Shown one piece after another: positions 1 to 6,531 of a DNA stretch of 10,822 nt. A model generated the notes under the pieces. It saw only the letters and a program-made list of their open reading frames with translations, was not told the DNA's origin and made no database searches. The position numbers were made by a program, and so were the translations under genes. The first letter of the stretch is position 1, and each line of letters starts with the position of its first letter. The stretch is from positions 1 through 10,822 of the forward strand of contig JAIRYY010000172.1 in the NCBI GenBank assembly GCA_031267485.1. Reading direction: 5' to 3'. The DNA is from Tannerella sp. GTDB lineage: Bacteria > Bacteroidota > Bacteroidia > Bacteroidales > Tannerellaceae.

Positions 1-127
1 TGCCGTTTATGGATTGAATACGGCAATATTCCGAAACGGTCTTGCCGGTCTGAAATGCCTTTTGTTTGATAATGGATTTTTCAAACGCGGTGCATCTAAA
101 TTTTATCTCTTCATTCTTATTGGTCAT
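1..127 (-). CDS. Mobilization-type ribbon-helix-helix protein, N-terminal part (MobC-like)
   Basis: Partial gene: the ATG is at 125-127 and 42 codons are open to the left window edge; an in-frame TAA lies four codons upstream of the ATG, which fixes the start. The visible protein begins MTNKNEEIKFRCTAFEK and continues with KAFQTGKTVSEYCRIQSING. The pattern is a short charged N-terminus, a beta strand (IKFRCT), a helix rich in E/K, then a turn and a second helix (TVSEYCR). This is the ribbon-helix-helix layout of MobC/relaxosome accessory proteins of Bacteroidota mobilizable elements, which bind oriT DNA and help the relaxase. No relaxase is visible because the window ends. An 18-bp palindrome lies 36 nt upstream. 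A chromosomal RHH antitoxin or repressor is the main alternative; the family call is from memory of the motif. Confidence 0.5.
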   Translation of the reverse strand, partial: MTNKNEEIKFRCTAFEKSIIKQKAFQTGKTVSEYCRIQSING

Positions 128-326
128 CGTATAAAAAAGTTAGAACGGAGTGATGATTTTTCAGTTTGTGTCCACAAACTCTGCCGAGTACTTCAAAATT
201 ATTCCGGGATAACTGTACGTTTGTGAGCGTTGTTGCATGATTGCCTGTCGCAGTCATTGATGCGCCACAACTCATTAATCCCATTGTGCAAATACACATT
301 GCCAAAGTCAAATACAACTGTTTCAT
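117..326 (-). pseudogene. Small lipoprotein, 3'-truncated or chimeric
   Basis: The 69-residue reading frame begins MKQLYLTLAMCICTMGLMSCG, a clear type II signal peptide with lipobox LMSC and lipidation at Cys20. Residues 31-50 (ATTLTNVQLSRNNFEVLGRV) resemble the start of a family of small Bacteroidota lipoproteins of roughly 110-130 residues (I recall them as DUF6567-like), where a phrase like LSxNNFKVIxxV is followed by a glycine-rich segment. Here that phrase is followed instead by CGHKLKNHHSVLTFLYDDQ and a stop, with no resemblance I can see. The break falls in the 163-180 palindrome, and the mobilization-type gene starts at 127, inside this frame. I infer that the 3' part was replaced by insertion or deletion. 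The product could still be exported as a short lipopeptide. Confidence 0.5.
163..180. repeat. 18-bp palindrome upstream of the mob-type gene
   Basis: AGTTTGTG (163-170) and CACAAACT (173-180) are perfect 8-bp inverted arms around a TC spacer. It sits 36 nt upstream of the mobilization-type start codon and coincides with the point (about codon 50) where the truncated lipoprotein stops resembling its family. It could be an operator for the RHH protein, part of an oriT, or an element end; the sequence alone does not decide. Confidence 0.6.
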
Positions 327-469
327 ACACTGTTTATTTTTGTGCCTCCCTGTCTCCTCTTCGTTCGACGGTAAATATTGAATTTATTAAAAATGCGAAA
401 GCGCAGGAAACTGTTAAAATGCTTATTGTTTCCAGCTCTCGCAAAGCTCGGCACAAAAAGCAACAGCAT
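323..469 (-). CDS. Possible 48-residue upstream ORF, unrecognised
   Basis: ATG at 467-469, stop TGA at 323-325. The stop overlaps the ATG of the lipoprotein gene in an ATGA arrangement, which suggests translational coupling. A GGAG-like site lies about 8 nt upstream of the ATG. The lipoprotein's own GGAGG is about 19 nt from its ATG, further than usual. The product begins MLLLFVPSFARAG, then turns basic (RRTKRRQGG) and ends KINSV. I do not recognise a family. It may be a leader peptide or only a chance open frame in a leader region; low confidence. Confidence 0.2.
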   Translation of the reverse strand: MLLLFVPSFARAGNNKHFNSFLRFRIFNKFNIYRRTKRRQGGTKINSV

Positions 470-887
470 CCTACGCTCCTATCCTTATAACAAATTGTTT
501 ATTATACAAGATATGAAACGTAGGCATTTGTTGCTATCATCCTTGTGCTTATTTTCTTTGCGAGAATGGAAACAGGATAATATCTTAAAACGCTTTCGTT
601 ATCAACATGTCCTTTTCATCGAATAATTTTATTATCTTCCGAAAATTATCAAAAAGGTAGCAAAAGCATTTTATTTTCATGTAAGATTCATGCAATATTT
701 TTCCGGTTATTTTTTTTATGCCTGAAATGCAGGCATTTGGCGACTGTGATGTCAAAATTACAGTTGCGCCCGGTTTTGAATCTGTTTGCGTTTAACGAAT
801 GTACTGTTTCAGACCATTTTGCGCCATTGTTCCGCATAGACAGGATAACGGTGAAATCAAAATGCGACAGGAAAAAGAGGAGGGGAA
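470..887. other. Gene-free AT-rich spacer with one hairpin
   Basis: No convincing gene is seen on either strand. The short open frames are low-complexity and lack family resemblance or consistent start signals. The one clear structure is a hairpin at 718-736: ATGCCTG and CAGGCAT around AAATG. It lies 152 nt beyond the stop of the decayed ATPase gene. Only A residues follow it in the minus direction and only TTTGG in the plus direction, so it is a poor intrinsic terminator on both strands. Confidence 0.5.
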
Positions 888-1940
888 TCATTTTCCCTGC
901 AACAGCCAGTCGATAATGTTTATCGACTTGATTCCTTTCCGGCTGTAATCGAAATTGTCGGTGGTAATCAACATTTTTTTTCGGGAATACCGTTGAAAGC
1001 GTTTATTTCCCGCTGCAGGATTTCGTCGGAATCAATATGATAGCAAACCTGAATATATTCCGTTTCGTTGTTTTTTTCAGCGACAAAATCAATTTCCGCA
1101 TTGCGGGTTACACCCACATTAATTTTATATCCTTTTGCCAGCAGTTCGTTAGCCTCCATACATTTCAGACGACCGCCGAGGCGCTCGTTAATCAAACTGC
1201 GTTTCAACTGCAGTATGCCCATATCAGCAATATAGTATTTTTCGAGCGTTGCAAAAACGTTTTTCCCTTTTATATCGAAACGATGTACTTTTGTAAATAA
1301 CAGCGATTCGATGATGTATTCGATGTGAATTGTAAAGCGATTCGGCTGAAACATTGCGACTTTGCGATTTAAGATATTTTGAAATCATGTTGGCCGAAAA
1401 AATGCTGCCCGTGTTTTCGAGAAGGAACTGAATGATATTGTTCAACAAATTTATATCCCTGATTTTCTTTCGGATAACAATGTCTCGCAGAATAATTGCA
1501 TCGTAAACATCCTGTAAATATTTTTGTGTTTCCATTTCGGTTTTGAATGCGAATCGCCCCGGTAATCCGCCCCATTTCATATAATTTTCGAAAGCGGCTT
1601 TATGGTCGGTTGCTCCGGTAATTTGCAGTGTTTCCTCGAGTGTAAACGGAGTAATCAAAAAATTCACATACCGTCCCGACAAATATGTGGCAAGTTCGCC
1701 GGAAAGCAATTGCACATTCGAACCGGTCATAAAAATGCTGAATTGCCGCGTGCACGCAGGGTTTTCATTCATATTCACGAGCGGAACAAGTAGTCGTACA
1801 AATCTTTTGCCGTTTTCAGGCGGGCAAATTCAAAAAAATCAAAATTGATAACAATGATATGTTCATTATCAATATCCTTTTCCCGAAAGTTCCCCGACAA
1901 TCTGCGAGAGCAAACTCAGGTTCCGGAATGATCCGATTTT
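888..1940 (-). pseudogene. Decayed DUF4143-type AAA ATPase (ATP-binding protein)
   Basis: Pieces of a typical ~400-residue AAA/DUF4143 ATPase are spread over different frames, in the correct order. SLLSQIVGELSGKGY (from about 1919) is the helix after Walker A. IIVINFDFFEFARLKTAKD leads to YDYLF and a stop at 1775-1777. Then come LRARGN (about 1742-1759) and FSIFMTGSN with LLSGELATYLSGRY, the family's conserved core. DUF4143 helices follow (YMKWGGLPG, AIILRDIV), then ITTDNFDYSRKGI and WLLQGK with a stop at 888-890. Lesions: no recognisable Walker A; about 30 residues including the Walker B region missing near 1775; frameshifts near 1742, near 1330 (one extra T) and at the T8 run 975-982 (one base short). 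The intact family occurs in many copies in Bacteroidota genomes, with poorly defined function. Several independent lesions make a sequencing artefact unlikely. Confidence 0.82.
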
Positions 1941-1975
1941 CGTCCGGCGGGAAAGAGATGAAGTGGCGAACGAAC

Positions 1976-2010
1976 AAAAAAAAATCCCGGAACTCACGCT
2001 CGGGGATTTT
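1976..2010 (-). terminator. Intrinsic terminator (minus strand)
   Basis: Read on the minus strand, AAAATCCC (2010-2003) pairs perfectly with GGGATTTT (1988-1981) around a 14-nt loop, and the T run continues to 1976 (nine T in all, five beyond the stem). The polarity suits only minus-strand transcription. It closes the putative RNA gene at 1976-2240. Confidence 0.62.
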
Positions 2011-2240
2011 CAGTAATGAATAATGAATAACGTTTAGCATTATGCTCTAGCACTCCGGTTACCCGGAGGTTACCGCATAGAAGCCCATTTTAACTCCGCC
2101 CTCAGGCGTACAACCAATCACCCTATCTCGTGAATCGGAAATGCATCCCTTTTCACAACCGGCTCTCGGTAAAAAATTAGATTTTAAAGGATTAGATGAC
2201 ATGCGCCAAACTATATTATCCTTCTTCATCTAATATTTAT
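1976..2240 (-). ncRNA. Candidate structured small RNA gene, ~265 nt, family not recognised
   Basis: No convincing ORF lies between a minus-strand promoter match (2244-2273) and a minus-strand terminator (1976-2010). Four helices can be drawn in order. P1 is ATTAGATGA with TCATCTAAT (2226-2234 with 2191-2199, 9 bp) around a 26-nt loop. P2 is CCGATTCAC with GTGATTGG (2130-2138 with 2114-2121), with one bulge and one G-U pair. P3 is CGCC-TGAG-GGCG (2097-2108). P4 is an outer TATGC/GCATA (2041-2045 with 2075-2079) enclosing CTCCGG-GTAA-CCGGAG (2053-2068), a hairpin with a GNRA tetraloop. The terminator hairpin follows. It does not show the features I would expect of tmRNA, RNase P or SRP RNA. 6S RNA and a Bacteroidota RNA family unknown to me cannot be excluded. 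It could also be a leader of a lost gene, since only the ATPase remnant follows. Confidence 0.45.
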
Positions 2241-2243
2241 GTG

Positions 2244-2273
2244 CAAAGTTAAGTAACTTTTTTTTAATCGCAA
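2244..2273 (-). promoter_or_regulatory. Bacteroidota-type promoter for the candidate RNA
   Basis: On the minus strand, TTG (2273-2271), exactly 19 nt, then TAACTTTG (2251-2244). This matches the Bacteroidota primary sigma consensus (TTG or TTTG near -33, TAnnTTTG near -7) in both boxes and in spacing. The predicted start lies near 2238-2241. A downstream AT-rich spacer to 2402 contains no gene. Confidence 0.55.
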
Positions 2274-2402
2274 TGCTTTTTCCTGTTTTTTTCCAATATT
2301 TTTTTGCATAAAATAATAACACGATTATTTACAGGCATTTAAATAATGCATTTTTTTTGTTCAGGGCAGACGGAACGATACGGCAAATTTAAAAATTGTC
2401 CG

Positions 2403-3422
2403 TCACAGTAATCCGTTGTCCCGGCCGTAACGAATCGTCTCTTCAAGTCCTTTTTCCAGGTCGTATGCGGGCGCGAAACCCAGGTCGCGCCGTATCGGTT
2501 CCGTTTCACAAATCCAGTTGCGCTGTTTGAGGATGTGATACTTATCCGTATTCAGGGTCATTGCCTTGCCGGTGAGGCGCCCGGCTATTCCGGAAAAAAC
2601 ACATGCGGCGTAACACATCCAGGCGGGTATGCGGAGGCTCATCACGAAGCGTTTACCCAGCAGTTTTTTCACGATATGCGCAAAATCCGTATCGGTATAA
2701 ACATCCCCGTCCGCGACGAAATACGACCTGTTTTTTATCGCTTCGTTTTCGATTGCCAGGAACGCGGCGACGGCCAAATCCTTAACATAAATAAAAGTTA
2801 TCTTCTGCGGTTTCATGCCGATTTTCAAATCGAATCCGGATTGGATGCTTTTTATTTCCATCAGGTAGTCCCTGTCACCGGGGCCATAGACGCCGGTAGG
2901 AAGAAGTATGATGTAGGGAAAGCGCGTTTGAGCCTTGAGGAATAATTCGGCGTCAAGTTTGCTTCTGCCGTAAAGGGAATCCGGTTGCCGGTCGTCGTCG
3001 ATGCGTACAGGCTCGAATGAATTTTCATTCACAGGGCCGTAACTGCTCAGGCTGCTCATCAGGAGGAACTTGCGGGGAGTGCAATCCGCGGCGGCAAGCG
3101 CCTCGGCCAATACCCGCGTATGAAGGGCGTTCACCCTGTAAAAATCCGCTTTCCGGAGTGTTTTTGTAACGCCCGCATTATGAATCACATAATGCCATGC
3201 ACCTGCCGAGGCGACGATTTCGCGCAACTGTTCGACAAGCGCCTCTGCGGAATCGTACCGCAAGTCGATGAAGTGAATCCGCTTATCCTGCAGATATTTG
3301 CGGGAACTGCGCGCCCGCACGCCCGCCCAGACTTCATAGTCCCGCTCCAGCGCCTCTTTTACGAGAAAACCTCCGATAAAACCGCTTGCGCCGGTTATCA
3401 ATATACGTTTCCGTTCCACCAT
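2403..3422 (-). CDS. NAD(P)-dependent epimerase/dehydratase (extended SDR)
   Basis: 339 residues, a normal length for extended short-chain dehydrogenases that act on nucleotide sugars or related substrates. The Rossmann dinucleotide motif TGASGFIG is at residues 10-17. HNAGVTK (81-87) follows beta-4. The catalytic Ser lies in LMSSLSSYG (121-129) and the catalytic pair is Y151-xxx-K155 in YGRSK. LPTGVYGPGD (174-183) is the substrate-side motif of the family. A hydrophobic stretch near 264-282 (IPAWMCYAACVFSG) resembles the membrane-leaning C-terminal part of dihydroflavonol reductase or 3-beta-HSD-like members. The substrate cannot be read from sequence. It is the last gene of the minus-strand string, 6 nt after the ATPase gene. 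No Shine-Dalgarno is visible, as is common in Bacteroidota. Confidence 0.86.
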   Translation of the reverse strand: MVERKRILITGASGFIGGFLVKEALERDYEVWAGVRARSSRKYLQDKRIHFIDLRYDSAEALVEQLREIVASAGAWHYVIHNAGVTKTLRKADFYRVNALHTRVLAEALAAADCTPRKFLLMSSLSSYGPVNENSFEPVRIDDDRQPDSLYGRSKLDAELFLKAQTRFPYIILLPTGVYGPGDRDYLMEIKSIQSGFDLKIGMKPQKITFIYVKDLAVAAFLAIENEAIKNRSYFVADGDVYTDTDFAHIVKKLLGKRFVMSLRIPAWMCYAACVFSGIAGRLTGKAMTLNTDKYHILKQRNWICETEPIRRDLGFAPAYDLEKGLEETIRYGRDNGLL

Positions 3423-3428
3423 ACATTA

Positions 3429-4112
3429 TTAAAATATAAAATCGCCGGATATGTCCGCGCCGTTATGATAACGAAGCGTTTCATTCACGCAAGCCACATT
3501 CTTCACCAGGGTAAGCAGCGTTCCCACATCATGCGAAACAAGCATGACGGCAGTCTCCTTATTAATTTCCCCAAGCAGTTCATAAAACCTGGATTCAAAG
3601 TTTTTATCAATGTACGTATTGGGTTCGTCCAGAATCAGAACCTGAGGCCTCGAAACGACGGCGCGTGCAAGAAGCGCACGCTGTAACTGCCCTCCCGAAA
3701 GTTCGCCGACGGCGCGCTTCGAAAACGATTCCAGCCCCATCCGGGCCATGATTTCCCGGATACGGTCTTTCTGCGACGCCGTGAAATCGCGGAAACGGGG
3801 TTTGGCTCCGGCCAGTCCCGATGCGATGACTTCGTATACGGATATCGGGAAACGTTTGTCTATCGGATTCACCTGCGGGAGATAGCCCATTTTCAATGAG
3901 GATACGGGCTTTCCGCAATCAAAGAAAGAAATACTCCCCGCGACGGGCTTCATCAGCCCCAGGACCACTTTCAGGAGCGTCGTTTTTCCGCCTCCGTTAG
4001 GGCCTGTTATCCCGAGGAAATCACTTTCCAGGACATCCAGGTCGATATCTCTCAAGACCGGTTTTGTATCGTACATCACCGTGACGTTCCTTATCTCAAT
4101 CCGTTTTTCCAT
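3429..4112 (-). CDS. znuC: Metal ABC transporter ATP-binding protein, ZnuC-like
   Basis: 227-residue cytoplasmic ATPase of an ABC importer. Walker A is GPNGGGKTT (37-45), the Q-loop glutamine is Q80 in YLPQVN, the signature is LSGGQ (138-142), Walker B with the catalytic glutamate is VLILDEP (158-164), and the H-loop histidine is H194 in VSHD. The short length and the YLPQ...DKRFPISVYEVI phrase fit the zinc/manganese (MntB/ZnuC) subfamily. Its first 17 nt overlap the end of the fused permease/ZnuA gene, so translation is probably coupled and its partner is the ZnuA-like lipoprotein domain. A ZnuB-type membrane subunit is not adjacent; the next gene is an epimerase. Metal specificity is inferred. 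Confidence 0.88.
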   Translation of the reverse strand: MEKRIEIRNVTVMYDTKPVLRDIDLDVLESDFLGITGPNGGGKTTLLKVVLGLMKPVAGSISFFDCGKPVSSLKMGYLPQVNPIDKRFPISVYEVIASGLAGAKPRFRDFTASQKDRIREIMARMGLESFSKRAVGELSGGQLQRALLARAVVSRPQVLILDEPNTYIDKNFESRFYELLGEINKETAVMLVSHDVGTLLTLVKNVACVNETLRYHNGADISGDFIF

Positions 4113-6180
4113 TTTCCGCCAATGCTTCCGCTATTACCTTTATCTGTTCGTCCCACCGGTAATCCAAAGGATTGATTACAACCGTAACCGCGCCAATCTC
4201 GCGGGCTATCTGTTCGGCATGCCTGCTGTCGAACTCCATCTGCACAAATACGACTTTGACTTTCCCGCCTTTCGTTTCTTCAATCAGTTTCTTCAGGAAA
4301 GCCGGCGACGGTTCCTTGCCCTCGTTTTCAATGCTGTACTGTTTCAGTCCCAGTTCGTCGGCAAAATAAGTCAGGGCGGGATGATAAATCACAAAACTGC
4401 GGCACGAAAGTTCTTTCAACCGCGCACGCACACCATGCTCCAGGGAATCCAGTTCGCCGGTTAACCGCTGATAGTTTGACCGGTAATAATCGTAATTTTT
4501 TCCGTCCAAAACGGAAAACGCCTTGAGGATATTCGCCGACATCACTCTGGCGCCTCTGAAAGACGTCCATATATGCGGGTCGCATCCGGCATGTCCGTGG
4601 TCGGCGTCTTCGTAAAAATCCAAACCCTCCGACAGGTCAAACACTTTCGTCTCCGCATTGTTTTCGCGGATGGACGCGACAAGTTTTTGCTCGAATCCGA
4701 GCCGGCCGATGTGAAAATAGGCCTCGCATTTGCCTGCCCTGACCATTTCGCGGGGCGAGGGGTCATACGTCTCCGGACTCTGTCCGGCGGGCACGATTGA
4801 AAAGAACGCGTATCTGTCTCCCGCTATCTTCCCTGCAAAATAACGGAGCGGCTCGATTGTGACGGCTATTTCTTTTATTTCTCCGTCTTTCCGCCCTCTG
4901 TTTCCCGCACCGCAACTCATCAGCACAAACGGCAACAGCAGGCAGACGAGCGTCCCTTTGTTAAGCCGTTTTTTGCTCAGATAATGCACCGGATAGAGGA
5001 CGGCAAGAAATCCAACGGTAATAACCGTTATGAAAACAATCAGCACATCCGCCCATTCCACCTCGACAGGATATGCGTCAATGATAAATGCGCCGGCCGC
5101 TTCGCCCAGGGTAATGAATCCGAAACGCTGCTGCAGAAAGCACAGTAAAATGCCCGCAATCACACCTATGGCGGCTCCCAGGAGGGAAATCATCCAGCCC
5201 TCGAAAAGAAATATCCGGTTCACAAGCCGGTTGTCCGCGCCCATCGTGCGCAGTTTGGCTACGTCCGCTTCTTTTTCTATCATCAGGATGGCGAGCGAAC
5301 CCAGGACATTGAACAGCGCCAGCATCAGGATAAAGCAAAGCATCAGGTAGGATACCCATTTTTCAATTTGTATCATGTTAAAAGATAGCTCCTGCTGCTC
5401 GTAGCGGTCCCGGACAATGAACTTCTCGCCCGCCAGCTGCGAGATTTTTTTCTTGACGGAAGATACGTCGGCGCCCGGCGCAAGTTTAAGCTCAAGCGCG
5501 GTCACTTCCCGGTCGTAATCCAGCATCGAACGCATGAGGTCGATGGAGACAAGCATGAAACCATCGTCATAAAGCGGCTGATTGATATGATGCACGCCTC
5601 CGATGTAAACGTATTCCAGGAGAAAAGAAGCCGCAGGATTTGCCATGTTGACCGTTCCGGTCCGTTTCGGCATATAGATTTCCAGCGGATGCGAAAAGGC
5701 CACATTCACACCGAGCGTGGAAGTCAGGCCGATACCCAGTACGGCATAATGGAACTCACCCTCGCTCAACAGAAAACGCCCGTCTATAATGGCCGTATCA
5801 ATCGGCACCAGCCGGTTGAAATCCGCACTGACGCCCTTGAGTACGGCGATGCTCTGGCGGTTGCCGTAGCGTACGAGCGCGTTCTCCTGGAGCGTCTCGC
5901 AAACAAGCTGAATCTCCGGAAGTTTGCATATCCGTTTCATTTCGGGCGTGGTCGGGTCAAAGACCTTGCCCTCCGCCGGCGTTATTTTCAAATCCGGGTC
6001 GAAAAGGCTGAAAAGCGTGGATGTTAATCCCTTGAATCCGTTGAAAACCGATAGCGTACAGACCATGGCAATCGTTGCGACAACAACGCCACAGACCGAT
6101 ACCGTTGAAATAATATTTATGGCATTATGCGATTTCTTCGCAAACAGGTATCTCCGCGCTATGTAAAAGGCTAAATTCAA
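4096..6180 (-). CDS. Fusion: LolC/E-like (FtsX/MacB-type) permease + ZnuA-like metal-binding lipoprotein
   Basis: One uninterrupted 694-codon frame. Residues 1-404 are an ABC permease of the LolC/E type: MNLAFYIARRYLFAKKSHNAI at the N-terminus, a membrane segment near 22-46, a large periplasmic domain, then segments near 277-302, 329-350 and 376-396, ending YPVHYLSKK. Residues 405-423 look like a complete lipoprotein signal peptide (LVCLLLPFVLMSCG, lipobox LMSC, Cys423). Residues 424-694 are a ZnuA-like solute-binding protein: SPETYDPSP (468-476), the His-rich stretch DADHGHAGCDPHIW (525-538), IYHPALTYFADE (598-609) and INPLDYRWDEQI near the end. The start is TTG at 6178-6180, overlapping the rbfA TGA; it aligns with the usual family start, and no ATG does. 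Normally these are two genes, and the junction (4963-4975) has a run of six A. A one-base error there, or a lost start codon, is the main alternative. Confidence 0.88.
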   Translation of the reverse strand: MNLAFYIARRYLFAKKSHNAINIISTVSVCGVVVATIAMVCTLSVFNGFKGLTSTLFSLFDPDLKITPAEGKVFDPTTPEMKRICKLPEIQLVCETLQENALVRYGNRQSIAVLKGVSADFNRLVPIDTAIIDGRFLLSEGEFHYAVLGIGLTSTLGVNVAFSHPLEIYMPKRTGTVNMANPAASFLLEYVYIGGVHHINQPLYDDGFMLVSIDLMRSMLDYDREVTALELKLAPGADVSSVKKKISQLAGEKFIVRDRYEQQELSFNMIQIEKWVSYLMLCFILMLALFNVLGSLAILMIEKEADVAKLRTMGADNRLVNRIFLFEGWMISLLGAAIGVIAGILLCFLQQRFGFITLGEAAGAFIIDAYPVEVEWADVLIVFITVITVGFLAVLYPVHYLSKKRLNKGTLVCLLLPFVLMSCGAGNRGRKDGEIKEIAVTIEPLRYFAGKIAGDRYAFFSIVPAGQSPETYDPSPREMVRAGKCEAYFHIGRLGFEQKLVASIRENNAETKVFDLSEGLDFYEDADHGHAGCDPHIWTSFRGARVMSANILKAFSVLDGKNYDYYRSNYQRLTGELDSLEHGVRARLKELSCRSFVIYHPALTYFADELGLKQYSIENEGKEPSPAFLKKLIEETKGGKVKVVFVQMEFDSRHAEQIAREIGAVTVVINPLDYRWDEQIKVIAEALAENGKTD

Positions 6181-6512
6181 CTTTTCAGCAGTTTGTCTAT
6201 ATTATCTACATAGTCAAGGGAATCGTCAAGATAAAACACAAGTTCGGGAATCCTGCGCAGTTGCATGCGGACAATCTGCCCCAGGTCGTAACGCAGTGTT
6301 TTTTTATTTTTTTCTATCAGTTCGAGCAGTTCATTTCCTTTTTCGGAAGGGAAGATACTCAGGTAAGCCTTTGCCACGCCAAGGTCGGGACTTACGCGCA
6401 CCCTGCTGACCGTGACAAGCGTACCCCGCATGAGCGCCGTCTGCCGGCGGAAAAGTTCGCTAAGTTCCTTTTGCAGCAGGCGTTCTATTTTATTCAATCT
6501 CGCTTTTTCCAT
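6177..6512 (-). CDS. rbfA: 30S ribosome-binding factor A
   Basis: 111 residues, the normal length. RbfA is a cytoplasmic KH-type protein that binds the 30S subunit near the 16S rRNA 5' helix during late maturation and is needed for growth in the cold. Seen here: ARLNKIERLLQKELSELF at the start, VTVSRVRVSPDLGVAKAYLSI (33-53) as the central strands, and RIPELVFYLDDSLDYVDNID near the C-terminus, which is the family's signature ending. The ATG at 6510-6512 has an AAAAGGAA-like site about 7 nt upstream. The TGA stop shares bases with the TTG start of the downstream permease fusion. The O-methyltransferase gene is 19 nt upstream. Confidence 0.94.
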   Translation of the reverse strand: MEKARLNKIERLLQKELSELFRRQTALMRGTLVTVSRVRVSPDLGVAKAYLSIFPSEKGNELLELIEKNKKTLRYDLGQIVRMQLRRIPELVFYLDDSLDYVDNIDKLLKS

Positions 6513-6531
6513 ATACTGTTCCTTTTATCAT

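Noticed and set aside
718..736. Hairpin ATGCCTG...CAGGCAT as terminator of the ATPase gene
   Set aside because: On the minus strand the stem is followed by A residues, not T, so it lacks the T run an intrinsic terminator needs.
688..891. 67-codon minus-strand frame overlapping the ATPase stop
   Set aside because: The ATGA overlap with the stop looks suggestive, but the product has no recognisable features and the region reads as spacer.
908..928. Perfect 9-bp inverted repeat AGTCGATAA / TTATCGACT
   Set aside because: It lies inside the former coding tail of the ATPase (INIIDW) and is most simply explained by the codons; no other sign of an operator.
1816..2040. 74-codon minus-strand frame (and any peptide within the RNA candidate)
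   Set aside because: It crosses the terminator hairpin and the ATPase remnant in a shifted frame; no signal or family features beyond low complexity.
2041..2240. Group II intron domain V or tmRNA fragment
   Set aside because: A GNRA-capped hairpin is present, but the rest does not match the conserved domain V bases or the tmRNA ends I know.
2340..2412. Terminator after the epimerase gene
   Set aside because: GACGGA / TCCGTC arms exist on the minus strand, but the stem is interrupted and no T run follows; not strong enough to call.
3120..3686. 188-codon plus-strand open frame
   Set aside because: Antisense to the epimerase and ABC ATPase genes; no motifs of its own.
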